From: an uncultured Clostridia bacterium
GTDB lineage: Bacteria > Bacillota > Clostridia > Oscillospirales > Acutalibacteraceae
Direction of reading: 5' to 3'
DNA length: 60,514 nt
Assembly: GCA_944376265.1 (NCBI GenBank)
Contig: CALWCD010000006.1
Span: forward strand, 1 to 60,514
Shown: piece after piece, positions 1 to 7,948 of the stretch
Position numbering within the stretch: the first letter of the stretch is position 1
Layout: each line of letters opens with the position of its first letter
Program-made: the position numbers and the translations under genes
Notes under the pieces: model-generated
What the model saw: the letters and a program-made list of their open reading frames with translations, nothing else
Databases searched by the model: none
What the model was told of the DNA's origin: nothing

Positions 1-27
1 GGTTTTATTTGCCAAGGCTTTTTATTT

Positions 28-52
28 ACCCCTGGTAGAACCAGGGGTTTTG
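28..52 (+). terminator. rho-independent terminator of an upstream gene
   Basis: An 8-bp inverted repeat (ACCCCTGG / CCAGGGGT, loop TAGAA) is followed by TTTT on the plus strand. It would end a plus-strand gene lying to the left of the window. Confidence 0.75.
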
Positions 53-69
53 TTAAGCCTAAAGGCACT

Positions 70-102
70 AAAAAAAGAGGACCTCACGCCGGTGAGGTCC
101 TC
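70..102 (-). terminator. terminator of the GDSL/SLH gene
   Basis: Perfect 11-bp stem GAGGACCTCAC / GTGAGGTCCTC with a 4-nt loop. On the minus strand it is followed by a run of seven T. It lies 25 bases after the GDSL gene stop. Confidence 0.85.
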
Positions 103-126
103 CAGACAAACTCTAGGTACAGAAAC

Positions 127-1566
127 TTACTCCGCGGCCTGCGCAGCGACCACGTTCTCGCAGAACTTCATCAGAATGCTGGCAGCGTGAGCACGCTGAG
201 CGCCGGCGGTGGGAGTGATGGTGCCGTCGCCGTTGCCGTTGATCAGCTCGTTGGCGTTGGCCCAGGTGAGAGCGGTCTCGGCCCACTCGCTGACCTTGTC
301 GGCGTCGGTGAAGGAGCTCAGATCGCCCTCGTTCTCCACATTGTACTTCTTGTAGAGAGCGTAGTTGTACAGCATCTGGGCAAGACCCTCACGGCTGATA
401 GCGGTGTTAGGCCCGAAGGTTCCATCCCCGTTGCCGGCAACCACACCGTTTTCCACGGCCCAGGTAATGGCCTTGGCATACCACTGAGTGCCCACGTCGT
501 TGAACTTGTCAGTGAGCTCCTCCACTTCGGGCTGGCCCTCCAGGTTGTAGAGGATCTGCACCACAGTGGCCCGGTCCAGCACGGTGGTGGGCTGGAACTG
601 GTTGTTGCCGGTGCCGGTCATCAGGTCGTTGAAGTAGGCGTAACGCACAGCGTTGTAGTACCACTGATCCTTGTCCACGTCGGTGAAGGGCAGGGGATTG
701 ATGGTCTCATCCAGCACCTGAGCGTACAGGCTCTGGCCATAGGCATTGGGATGGAAATCCAGGGTGTAAGTAGTCTCAGAGGTGAACCCGGCATTGCAGG
801 GATTCTCCTCCGCAGCAGCGAACACGGAGTACACGTCAGCCACGGTGCAGGCCTGGGTGAGGGCAGGCAGGGTTCTGATCACCGTGTTCAAAGCGGTGAC
901 GCCAGCTTCAAAACCGGTGGCCAACAGAGTGGCATAGTCGGCGTAGAGAGGATTGTTCTCAAGGGCCTTCGCCAGATAGGTGTAGGGATTGTACTGGGTG
1001 GTCACCACAATGGCCACGTCAGCGTTCACAGCCTTGATCGCGGCAATGGCGCCGACCAGCTTGTTGGAGAAGTTTTCGATGACAGCCTTGACGTTCTCCG
1101 ACTTGGTGTAAGCGGCGAGATAAGGAAGGACCGCCATGAAAACGGTGCTGTCGCCCTCAGCCAGCTTCTGCTGGATTATTTCCTTGGTAAAGGGAACTTC
1201 AGGGGAATTGGCTGCATTGTAGGCATTGGCGACGTACTCGTACAGGTCGTCCATCAGGTCGTTGCCGCCCACAGTGATGGTGATAATGTCCGCGGAAGCG
1301 ATTGCGGTGAGATTCTCCTGAATGGTTTCCGTGAGATCCGCAGAAACAGCGCCGCTCTCGGAAAGGTTCTGCAGGGTGTAGCCGCAGGTTTCCGCCAGCA
1401 GCTCGGGGTAGGCTTTTCCCTCATCCACACCATATCCGGCGGGGATGCTGTCGCCCAGAGCCACATAGACCTTGGGAGCTTCCACCTCTTCTGCGCCCGC
1501 AGACAGAGGGATCATGCAAACTACCATGCACAGGCACAGCAGCATTGCCAGAATTTTCTTGCTCAT
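127..1566 (-). CDS. Secreted SGNH/GDSL-type esterase with three C-terminal SLH domains
   Basis: A 479-residue exported esterase or lipase-like hydrolase. The start at 1566 has a good AGGAGG site upstream and gives a clear signal peptide (MSKK, hydrophobic core, cleavage near SAGA-EE). The SGNH domain follows with block I ALGDS, block III GGND and a late DFHP motif supplying the Asp-His pair. The last ~170 residues form three SLH repeats (FTDVDKDQWYYNAV, FNDVGTQWYAKAI, FTDADKVSEWAET), which normally bind pyruvylated secondary wall polymer, so the enzyme should sit on the cell surface. It is monocistronic between its own promoter and a strong terminator. The substrate cannot be read from the sequence; deacetylation of wall or plant polysaccharide is possible. 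An in-frame upstream extension to 1710 is rejected because it bypasses the ribosome binding site and signal peptide. Confidence 0.9.
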   Translation of the reverse strand: MSKKILAMLLCLCMVVCMIPLSAGAEEVEAPKVYVALGDSIPAGYGVDEGKAYPELLAETCGYTLQNLSESGAVSADLTETIQENLTAIASADIITITVGGNDLMDDLYEYVANAYNAANSPEVPFTKEIIQQKLAEGDSTVFMAVLPYLAAYTKSENVKAVIENFSNKLVGAIAAIKAVNADVAIVVTTQYNPYTYLAKALENNPLYADYATLLATGFEAGVTALNTVIRTLPALTQACTVADVYSVFAAAEENPCNAGFTSETTYTLDFHPNAYGQSLYAQVLDETINPLPFTDVDKDQWYYNAVRYAYFNDLMTGTGNNQFQPTTVLDRATVVQILYNLEGQPEVEELTDKFNDVGTQWYAKAITWAVENGVVAGNGDGTFGPNTAISREGLAQMLYNYALYKKYNVENEGDLSSFTDADKVSEWAETALTWANANELINGNGDGTITPTAGAQRAHAASILMKFCENVVAAQAAE

Positions 1567-1708
1567 CTTGTTTGTGTTCCTCCTTTGTTTTTTAGATGAC
1601 ACGCGCCAGGAGCCTCTGGCGTCAAAACGCCCTGGGCCGGCCCAAGGCTGGTCTCTCAGGATTGCCACCAGAACCGCCGCATTCCACAGACCGCTGATGG
1701 TAGAACCC

Positions 1709-1736
1709 ATTATACCATATAAATTTCAATTTTCCA
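1709..1736 (-). promoter_or_regulatory. extended -10 promoter of the GDSL/SLH gene
   Basis: Minus strand shows TGG-TATAAT (an extended -10) with a weak TGGAAA at -35 and 16-bp spacing. It leaves a leader of about 135 nt containing a small GGCGT-TTTG-ACGCC hairpin that I cannot assign to a known riboswitch. Confidence 0.6.
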
Positions 1737-1837
1737 TCCCTATTTTTTGAATTAAAATGAATAAACTCCCCGGGAAACAGGTTTGTAAGGGATTTTCCCC
1801 CTTTCCGGCAATGGTTTTCCTTTTTTGGCAAAACCCA

Positions 1838-1866
1838 TTGTCAAAGGGCTGACGCCGGAGTATAAT
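1838..1866 (+). promoter_or_regulatory. sigma-A promoter of the antiporter transcript
   Basis: TTGTCA, 17-bp spacer, TATAAT. The predicted transcription start falls just before the first stem of the riboswitch at 1877. Confidence 0.85.
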
Positions 1867-1876
1867 CTCCTTGAAC

Positions 1877-1935
1877 AGGGAATGAAGTTCTCCCTTGGGA
1901 AACCTAAACCGCTTGTAAAAGCTGATGACTTCTGC
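1877..1935 (+). ncRNA. fluoride (crcB-type) riboswitch aptamer
   Basis: The leader carries the hallmark blocks of the fluoride aptamer in order: GGGAATGAAGTTCTCCC (first stem-loop), AAACCGC, a short GCTT-GTAA-AAGC hairpin, then GCTGATGACTTCTGC. The pseudoknot/stem pairing GAAGTT (1884-1889) with GACTTC (1927-1932) is complementary, as GAGGCC/GGCCUC is in the Thermotoga petrophila aptamer. There is a short inserted GAAA-capped stem around 1894-1905. The gene behind it is a cation/proton antiporter, a known class of fluoride-riboswitch target. The identification is by motif recall; a covariance search (Rfam crcB/RF01734) would settle it. Confidence 0.82.
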
Positions 1936-1978
1936 GAAAACTGTTGTGTTTTGTTCGCAGAAAGGCATTGGCTTTTTT
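1930..1978 (+). promoter_or_regulatory. riboswitch expression platform (alternative terminator-like stem)
   Basis: TTCTGCGAA (1930-1938) can pair perfectly with TTCGCAGAA (1954-1962), and a T6 run follows at 1973-1978. The 5' arm overlaps the 3' end of the aptamer, so ligand-bound folding would disrupt this stem. That fits an ON switch. The 10-nt gap before the T run is longer than ideal for an intrinsic terminator. Confidence 0.55.
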
Positions 1979-2007
1979 GCGTTTCAAGGCGAAGGAGGAA
2001 AAACACC

Positions 2008-3240
2008 ATGCTCACATCTCTCGCGTTAATCTTCTTGGTAGGGCTTGCCATGGCCGCCTTCTGCCAGCGGCTGAAGCTGCCCCGGATCATCGGCATGCTG
2101 GTGACAGGCATTGTTTTGGGGCCCTATGTGCTGAACCTGCTGGACCCCTCCATTCTGTCCATCTCCGCCGACCTGCGCCAGATGGCGCTGATTATCATCC
2201 TGCTGAAAGCGGGGCTTTCCCTGAACCTGGCCGACCTGAAAAAAGTGGGCCGTCCCGCCGTGCTTATGGCCTGCGTACCCGCCAGCTGCGAGATTCTGGG
2301 ATTTGTGCTGCTGGCCCCTCTGGTGCTGGGCATCACCCGGACAGAGGCTGCCGTGATGGGAGCCGTGCTGGCAGCCGTGTCCCCGGCGGTGGTGGTCCCC
2401 CGCATGGTCCAGCTGATGGAGGGCAGGTACGGCACGGACAAGAGCATCCCCCAGCTGATTATGGCAGGCGCCTCCTGCGACGGCATCTTTGTCATTGTGC
2501 TCTTTTCCACCTTTGCGGGCATGGCTCAGGGAGGCAGCGCCCATCTGCTGGACCTGGCCTCCATTCCCGTTTCCATGGTGCTGGGCATTCTTCTGGGCGC
2601 CGCCGCGGGCTTTGGCCTGAGCCTGTTTTTCGAGACCGCCTACGCCCACAAGCACTACGTGCGCAACAGCATGAAGGTAATTGTGGTGCTGGGCACCGCC
2701 TTCCTGCTGATGGCTGTCCAGACCTGGCTGGAGAACATAGTGTCCCTCTCCGGACTGCTGGCGGTGGTGAGCATGGCTTGCGTCCTTAAGTTGAAAAGCG
2801 CCCCTTCTGTGTCCTACCGGCTCTCGGAGAAGTTCGGGAAGCTGTGGCTGGCCGCGGAGGTGATCCTGTTTGTGCTGGTGGGGGCCGCGGTGGACATCCG
2901 CTACACTCTGGACGCGGGCATCGCCGCCGTGGGGATGATCTTCCTGGCCCTGGGATTCCGGTGCGTGGGCGTGTGCCTGTGCCTGGTGAAAACGCCCCTT
3001 ACAAAGAAGGAGCGGCTGTTCTGCGTGATCGCTTACCTGCCCAAGGCCACAGTCCAGGCGGCCATTGGGTCGGTGCCTTTGGCCATGGGCCTTCCCTGCG
3101 GCCAGATCGTCCTCTCCGTGGCAGTGCTGGCAATTCTCATCACAGCGCCCCTGGGAGCCATCGGCATGGACGCCACCTACAAACGGCTTCTTTCTCGGGA
3201 GGAGCCGCCTCTTCCCTCCTCCCAGAAAACCAGAACCTGA
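2008..3240 (+). CDS. Cation:proton antiporter (monovalent cation/H+ antiporter family), fluoride-responsive
   Basis: A 410-residue integral membrane protein with about 12 hydrophobic segments. It shows family patterns such as LPRIIGMLVTGIVLGP near the N-terminus, VSPAVVVP, and a putative ion-binding Asp in ASCDGIFVI. The start at 2008 follows GAAGGAGGAA; the longer open frame from 1825 would run through the riboswitch and is rejected. It lacks the TrkA-N regulatory domain of KefC-type proteins, so it is a bare exchanger. It is preceded by a consensus promoter and a fluoride riboswitch and followed by a terminator, so it is a single-gene unit. Likely role: cation or proton balance linked to fluoride/HF stress. 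The transported ion is unknown. Confidence 0.85.
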   Translation: MLTSLALIFLVGLAMAAFCQRLKLPRIIGMLVTGIVLGPYVLNLLDPSILSISADLRQMALIIILLKAGLSLNLADLKKVGRPAVLMACVPASCEILGFVLLAPLVLGITRTEAAVMGAVLAAVSPAVVVPRMVQLMEGRYGTDKSIPQLIMAGASCDGIFVIVLFSTFAGMAQGGSAHLLDLASIPVSMVLGILLGAAAGFGLSLFFETAYAHKHYVRNSMKVIVVLGTAFLLMAVQTWLENIVSLSGLLAVVSMACVLKLKSAPSVSYRLSEKFGKLWLAAEVILFVLVGAAVDIRYTLDAGIAAVGMIFLALGFRCVGVCLCLVKTPLTKKERLFCVIAYLPKATVQAAIGSVPLAMGLPCGQIVLSVAVLAILITAPLGAIGMDATYKRLLSREEPPLPSSQKTRT

Positions 3241-3273
3241 AAAACGCCCGTCCCTGATGAGGGGCGGGCGTTT
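3241..3273 (+). terminator. terminator of the antiporter gene
   Basis: AAACGCCCGTCCC and GGGGCGGGCGTTT form a 13-bp stem with a TGATGA loop directly after the stop codon. I see no gene or clear signal in the ~200 bases between this hairpin and 3476. Confidence 0.8.
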
Positions 3274-3475
3274 CGCTGAGAGATGTCAGAGAGCATTCAC
3301 CGTTTCCCAATAGGCGGCCACATCCACAGAAATTCTCCCCTTTCCCACTCAGCCTCGGCTTCAGGATATCAGCTTATCTGAAAAGTCTTATTGCTTTACA
3401 CAAGCTTTAGACTTCCCGGTTTTTCTGGAAATTTCTTCGTTTTTTCACACACAATCTGTAAAGGCGTTTTGCTTT

Positions 3476-5338
3476 TCATATGTGCTTCAGAGGGAAGTAC
3501 ACGGTGTAGTCCTCGTAACCCACCTGATACAGGGGAATGAACCGGATTCCCCGCTCCTGACCCACGGTTTTAAAGGTGTCACGCCAGGCGCCCCACTCCC
3601 GTTCTCCGTCGTGGGCGAGAAGCCGGGCAGCGCCGCCTTCCACAGTGAGCTGGCGCTCCTCCCCGCACAGGCCGGCCAGGGTCACCGGGCCGTACAGGAA
3701 CGCCACAGTGTCCGGGTCCTCCGGCAGGCTCCAGGTGGAGATGCGCATGGGCATTTCCATGCGGACCACGTCCCCGCTGCTCCACACCCGGTTCAGGGAC
3801 ACAAATCCGTTGCCGGCTTTGACCCGCACCTCTTCTCCTCCGTTGACAGTGACCACCGCCTCTCCCTGGATCCACCAGGGTGCCCGCAGGTGCAGGGCAA
3901 ACTCCACCGGAGCCTCCGTTTCCACGGTGAGCACTTCGGCCCGGCAGTCGGGGTGGCGGGGGTACTTGGCAGTGTTCTCGTGGATATTCTGCCGGGCACT
4001 GGAGGTGCTGGAGAGATGGAAGCTTCCCGTAAGGGTGTCCCTGGTCATGGAAAGGGTCACCGGCCGGTCCTCTACCTGCACCTGAGCGGTAAAGTCAAAA
4101 TACTGGGCCACATACAGCTGGCTCCCCTCCTGGTAGAGAATCCCCCGCTCCCAGGTGGAATTCCCCTGGACCAGGGTGCCGTGGCAGCAGAAAAAGTCGT
4201 TGGTCTCGCTGGCCCAGCCCTTGTGAGAGCCGGGAGCCAGGGGAAGGAAATAGGTGAGCAGCCCCTCGTCGGGGGTGTTGTAGTGCTGGCCGTTCGTCTT
4301 GAACCGCTGCCAGTAAGCCTGGGCCATCAAACCGTTGTAGATGCCCATCTCGATGTAGTCGGCGTAGCGGGCGTCCTTGGTCCAGCGGAACAGGTAGTCC
4401 GCCAGCCGGAGCATATTGTACACGGTGCAGTATTCCTGATTCTTGTCCCCCAGCCGGGCGCCCAAAAACCCCTTGGAGGACCAAACCTCCCCGCTTGTCT
4501 GGCCGCCGGTGGCGTACTGGCCCCGCTGGTCCACCGCCAGCTTCCAGTAGGCCTCCACAATGTCCCGCCAGCGCTGCTCCCCGGTGACCTCATAGGCTCT
4601 GGCGCAGCCCAGCACCTCCGGGATGGTGGTGTTGGCGTGCATGTTGGTGAGCACGTCTTTCCCCTCCAGCAGGGGATCGAACAGCCGGCGGCGGTAGTAG
4701 CGGTCCATCAGCTCCCGATACTTGTCCTTGCCGGTGTGGTCCAGCAGCTGGACCCAGATCTCCAGCATGCCCCCGGTCTCAAAGTCCAGGATATCGTCAA
4801 ACTGCTCCCGGGTGAAGGTGCCGGACCACTGGTAGAACCAGTCGGCGAAACGGTCGGCCACTTCCAGGGCTTCCCGGTTCCCCGCCAGCTCGTACATGTC
4901 CACCAGGCCCATAAAGGTCTTGTGAAGGTTGTACTGGGGCGCCCACACCTGTTTGCCCCGGGCGATCCAGTGCAGGTACTTCTCCGGGATGGAACCGGCC
5001 CACTGGCCGCCGTTGTCCTCCTGGCACAGGGCCAGCTCGTGGACAATGGCATCGGCCTTGGCCTTGATCTCCCCATCCCCTGTGGCGTGGTACCGCATGG
5101 CAGCCGCGGACAGCCAGTGTCCCAGGAAATGGCCCCGAAGCTGGCAGGCCTGTGCCTCCCAGCCCCCGTGGATTCCCTCCGGCAGGTAGGGCGTGGTGAA
5201 CCGGCCGGCTTCCAGCTGAAAATTCAGCACCAAATTTTCCGACTTCAGGTCCATCATATACTTGCGGTTCCGGCGTTCCCGGCGCAGAAGCTCCTCTTCC
5301 CGCAGGGTCATATCCGGCCCCCAAATTGTTTTCAGCAT
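3476..5338 (-). CDS. GH127 beta-L-arabinofuranosidase (DUF1680 family)
   Basis: A 620-residue cytoplasmic glycosidase without signal peptide. It matches the HypBA1-like GH127 family: N-terminal LVLNFQLEAGRF, an HGGWEAQ...GHFLGHWL segment, the Glu-x-Cys motif EYCTVYNMLRL, and the adjacent pair Cys384-Cys385 in FFCCHGT. In the family one Cys of the pair is the nucleophile and Cys/Glu residues bind zinc; all are present. The expected reaction is release of L-arabinofuranose from beta-linked (for example beta-1,2) arabinosides. The (alpha/alpha)6 barrel is followed by C-terminal beta domains. The start has AAAGGTGG upstream. It is divergent from the GH3 gene and shares a 13-bp promoter element with uidA. 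Confidence 0.88.
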   Translation of the reverse strand: MLKTIWGPDMTLREEELLRRERRNRKYMMDLKSENLVLNFQLEAGRFTTPYLPEGIHGGWEAQACQLRGHFLGHWLSAAAMRYHATGDGEIKAKADAIVHELALCQEDNGGQWAGSIPEKYLHWIARGKQVWAPQYNLHKTFMGLVDMYELAGNREALEVADRFADWFYQWSGTFTREQFDDILDFETGGMLEIWVQLLDHTGKDKYRELMDRYYRRRLFDPLLEGKDVLTNMHANTTIPEVLGCARAYEVTGEQRWRDIVEAYWKLAVDQRGQYATGGQTSGEVWSSKGFLGARLGDKNQEYCTVYNMLRLADYLFRWTKDARYADYIEMGIYNGLMAQAYWQRFKTNGQHYNTPDEGLLTYFLPLAPGSHKGWASETNDFFCCHGTLVQGNSTWERGILYQEGSQLYVAQYFDFTAQVQVEDRPVTLSMTRDTLTGSFHLSSTSSARQNIHENTAKYPRHPDCRAEVLTVETEAPVEFALHLRAPWWIQGEAVVTVNGGEEVRVKAGNGFVSLNRVWSSGDVVRMEMPMRISTWSLPEDPDTVAFLYGPVTLAGLCGEERQLTVEGGAARLLAHDGEREWGAWRDTFKTVGQERGIRFIPLYQVGYEDYTVYFPLKHI

Positions 5339-5375
5339 TTTTCAACTCCACCTTTCCAAAAGTCTCTCTGCTCCC

Positions 5376-5403
5376 ATTGTACATAAAAACGGCGGAAAGG
5401 CAA
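5376..5403 (-). promoter_or_regulatory. promoter of GH127
   Basis: Minus strand TTGCCT, 16-bp spacer, TACAAT, with an A-rich tract upstream. The -35 lies inside CGGTTGCCTTTCC (5394-5406), which recurs exactly at the uidA promoter. Confidence 0.7.
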
Positions 5404-5492
5404 CCGCTTTTTCCCGTTTCCGGGCATTCTGGGGGAAAATGGGGAAAAATCGTGCAAACACCCCAGTTTTTTTCCCGTTTTACCTTGGTATC

Positions 5493-5520
5493 TTGGAGGA
5501 TCTATGGTATGCTTTATCAT
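5493..5520 (+). promoter_or_regulatory. possible promoter of the GH3 gene
   Basis: TTGGAG, 16-bp spacer, TATCAT. This is the only reasonable pair seen upstream of the GH3 start, and it is modest. Confidence 0.4.
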
Positions 5521-5575
5521 AGTATTCGTTTGATTTTCCATTTCTTTTTCACATTTTCACCCAAGGAGGATCACC

Positions 5576-7801
5576 ATGTCTGAAATCAATTTTAAATTGT
5601 ATCAAAACCCCCATGGTCCCCAGATCGGCACGGCCTCGGCACCTGTCATCGAACAGGACGGGCTGTACTTCAAAGACCTGGCCGGCACCGGGGAACTGCT
5701 CCCCTACGAGGATTGGCGGCTGGACCCGGACACCCGGGCCAAAGACCTGGCTTCCCGGCTGAGCGTGGAGGAGATTGCCGGGCTGATGATGTACTCCCCT
5801 CACCAGATGGTGCCCGCCATGGCTGCCGGTCCCTTCCCCGCCACCTATGACGGCAAACCCTTCCCGGAAAGCGGCAAGGAACCCTGGGACCTGACTGACC
5901 AGCAGGTGCTGCTTCTGGAGCGGGACCACATCCGCCACGTGCTGGCCCTGAAACTGCAAAACGCGGAAGTGGCCGCCAAGTGGAGCAACAACCTCCAGCG
6001 GGCCGCAGAGGAGCTCCCCTGGGGCATTCCGGTGAACGTGTCCAGCGACCCCCGCCACGGAGCTTCCCAGGCGGGGGCGGAATTCAAAAGCGACGGCAGC
6101 GACGTCTCCAAGTGGCCCGAGGGCCTGGGCATTGCCGCCACCTTCTCCCCCCAGGTGTGCCGGGAACTGGGGGAGGCCATCTCCCAGGAATACCGGGCGC
6201 TGGGCATCACCACGGCATTGTCCCCCCAGGTGGACCTGGCCACGGAACCCCGGTGGATGCGTTTTGAGGACACCTTCGGCACCAACCCGGACCAGGTGAC
6301 GGAACTGGGGAAAATCTACTGCGACAGTTTGCAGACCACCCAGGGCAGCCCCGACGGCTGGGGCAAGGACAGCGTGTGCGCCATGGCCAAGCACTGGCCC
6401 GGCGGCGGCCCCTGCGAAGGGGGACGGGACGCTCACTACGCCTTCGGCAAGTACGCGGTGTATCCGGGGGACAACTTCCAGGACCACCTGCGGCCCTTCC
6501 TGGAGGGGGTGTTCCAGCTGGACGGCCCCACCCAGTCTGTTTCCGCCATTATGCCCTACTACACCATCTCCTGGAACCGGGACGTGAAAAACGGCAAAAA
6601 CGTGGGCAACTCCTACAGCGAGTACCTCATCAAGGACCTGCTGCGCCACACCTACCGCTATGAGGGGATCGTCTGCACCGACTGGGGCATTACCAAGGAC
6701 CCGGCGCCGGTGATAGACTCCTTTGGCAGCCGGTGCTTCGGGGTGGAGGACCTCACCGAGGCCCAGCGCCATCTGCTGGCCATAGAAAACGGAGTGGACC
6801 AGTTCGGCGGCAACAGCGACATTGTGCCCATTCTGGAGGCCTACCGGCTGGGCTGCGAAAAGTACGGGGAAGAGGCCATGCGGGCCCGGATGGAAGCTTC
6901 CGCCGCCCGGCTGCTGAAAAACATTTTCCGGTGCGGCCTGTTTGAAAACCCCTACCTGGACCCGGAGGAGAGCAAGTCGATTGTGGGCTGCGAGAAGCTG
7001 GCAAAAGCCGGATATCAGGCCCAGCTCCAGTCGGTGGTGATGGTGAAAAACCAGCAGGCCCTGCCCATTCCCGAGAGGAAAAAGGTGTACATTCCCTCCA
7101 GGAAGATCAAGGCCCGGAAAAACTTCTTCCGGGGCATGGACCCGGAGCGGGAGGTTGTGCCGGCAGAGAGAAGCCTGGTGGAGAAATACTACCAGTGGGC
7201 GGACACCCCTGAAGAAGCGGACTTCGCCCTGGTGTTTATTGAGAGCCCCCTGTCCGACGGGTACTCCCAGGAGGACGCGGACCAAGGCGGCAACGGCTAC
7301 GTGCCTGTGTCCCTTCAGTACCGGCCCTACGTGGCGGAACACGCCCGGGAGGTGAGTGTGGCCGGCGGAGATTTCCGGGAGAACTTCACCAACCGGAGCT
7401 ACCGGGGCAAGACCGGCACCGCCGCCAACGAGTCCGACCTGGACCTGGTGCTGGACACCAAAGCCGCCATGGGAGACAAGCCGGTGATTGTCTGCCTGCG
7501 GATGCACAACCCCACCGTGCTCTCCGAGCTGGAGCCCTCTGCCGACAGCATTCTCATCGACTTCGGCGTGCAGGCCCAGGCCGTGTTCGACCTGGTGTCC
7601 GGCAAGGCGGAACCCTCCGGTCTGCTGCCGGTGGAGCTGCCCGCCAGCATGGAGACGGTAGAGCGCCACTGCGAGGACCGTCCCTTCGACATGGAGGTGT
7701 ACACGGACCAGGCGGGCAACTCCTACGGCTATGCCTTTGGCCTGAACTGGAAGGGCGTCATCCAGGACCAGCGGGTCACCCGCTACCCCAAGGGGAAATA
7801 A
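5576..7801 (+). CDS. GH3 family beta-glycosidase (beta-glucosidase/beta-xylosidase type)
   Basis: A 741-residue cytoplasmic GH3 enzyme. The start follows AAGGAGGATCACC. The N-terminal TIM barrel contains LSPQVDLATEPRWMRFEDTFG, the KHWPGGG substrate-binding motif (KHFPG in most members) and the nucleophile Asp369 in VCTDWGI. The second alpha/beta sandwich domain supplies the remainder, ending in the usual FGLNW-type C-terminus. Exo-acting removal of a non-reducing beta-linked sugar is expected; glucose, xylose or alpha-arabinose specificity cannot be told from the sequence. It is divergent from GH127 and may continue into the damaged hydrolase gene downstream, where only a weak terminator (7834-7852) intervenes. 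Confidence 0.88.
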   Translation: MSEINFKLYQNPHGPQIGTASAPVIEQDGLYFKDLAGTGELLPYEDWRLDPDTRAKDLASRLSVEEIAGLMMYSPHQMVPAMAAGPFPATYDGKPFPESGKEPWDLTDQQVLLLERDHIRHVLALKLQNAEVAAKWSNNLQRAAEELPWGIPVNVSSDPRHGASQAGAEFKSDGSDVSKWPEGLGIAATFSPQVCRELGEAISQEYRALGITTALSPQVDLATEPRWMRFEDTFGTNPDQVTELGKIYCDSLQTTQGSPDGWGKDSVCAMAKHWPGGGPCEGGRDAHYAFGKYAVYPGDNFQDHLRPFLEGVFQLDGPTQSVSAIMPYYTISWNRDVKNGKNVGNSYSEYLIKDLLRHTYRYEGIVCTDWGITKDPAPVIDSFGSRCFGVEDLTEAQRHLLAIENGVDQFGGNSDIVPILEAYRLGCEKYGEEAMRARMEASAARLLKNIFRCGLFENPYLDPEESKSIVGCEKLAKAGYQAQLQSVVMVKNQQALPIPERKKVYIPSRKIKARKNFFRGMDPEREVVPAERSLVEKYYQWADTPEEADFALVFIESPLSDGYSQEDADQGGNGYVPVSLQYRPYVAEHAREVSVAGGDFRENFTNRSYRGKTGTAANESDLDLVLDTKAAMGDKPVIVCLRMHNPTVLSELEPSADSILIDFGVQAQAVFDLVSGKAEPSGLLPVELPASMETVERHCEDRPFDMEVYTDQAGNSYGYAFGLNWKGVIQDQRVTRYPKGK

Positions 7802-7870
7802 CCAGGCCATTCCTTCATGGGGAAGCGCCTCTTACGGGAGCCGTGTTTTTTTAGGGAGGACAGACCTCCC

Positions 7871-7900
7871 TTGACGCCGGACGCGGTCTCGTGCCACAAT
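7871..7900 (+). promoter_or_regulatory. possible promoter of the MGH1-like gene
   Basis: TTGACG, 18-bp spacer, CACAAT, placed just after an inverted repeat GGGAGG-ACAGA-CCTCCC (7854-7870). Plausible but with a poor -10. Confidence 0.4.
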
Positions 7901-7948
7901 GGACCTAGAAACAGCGCCGCTGCCGCGGCGGGAAAACGGAGGGACACC

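Noticed and set aside
187-1599. Long plus-strand open frame opposite the GDSL gene
   Set aside because: It is the antisense of a clear signal-peptide/GDSL/SLH protein, has low-complexity Gly/Val/His-rich translation and no ribosome site. Similar antisense frames occur opposite most GC-rich genes here (for example 3482-5386, 7832-10699, 31806-34769, 48694-50688).
1825-2007. N-terminal extension of the antiporter
   Set aside because: This stretch is the promoter and riboswitch; the true start has a strong ribosome site at 1991-2000.
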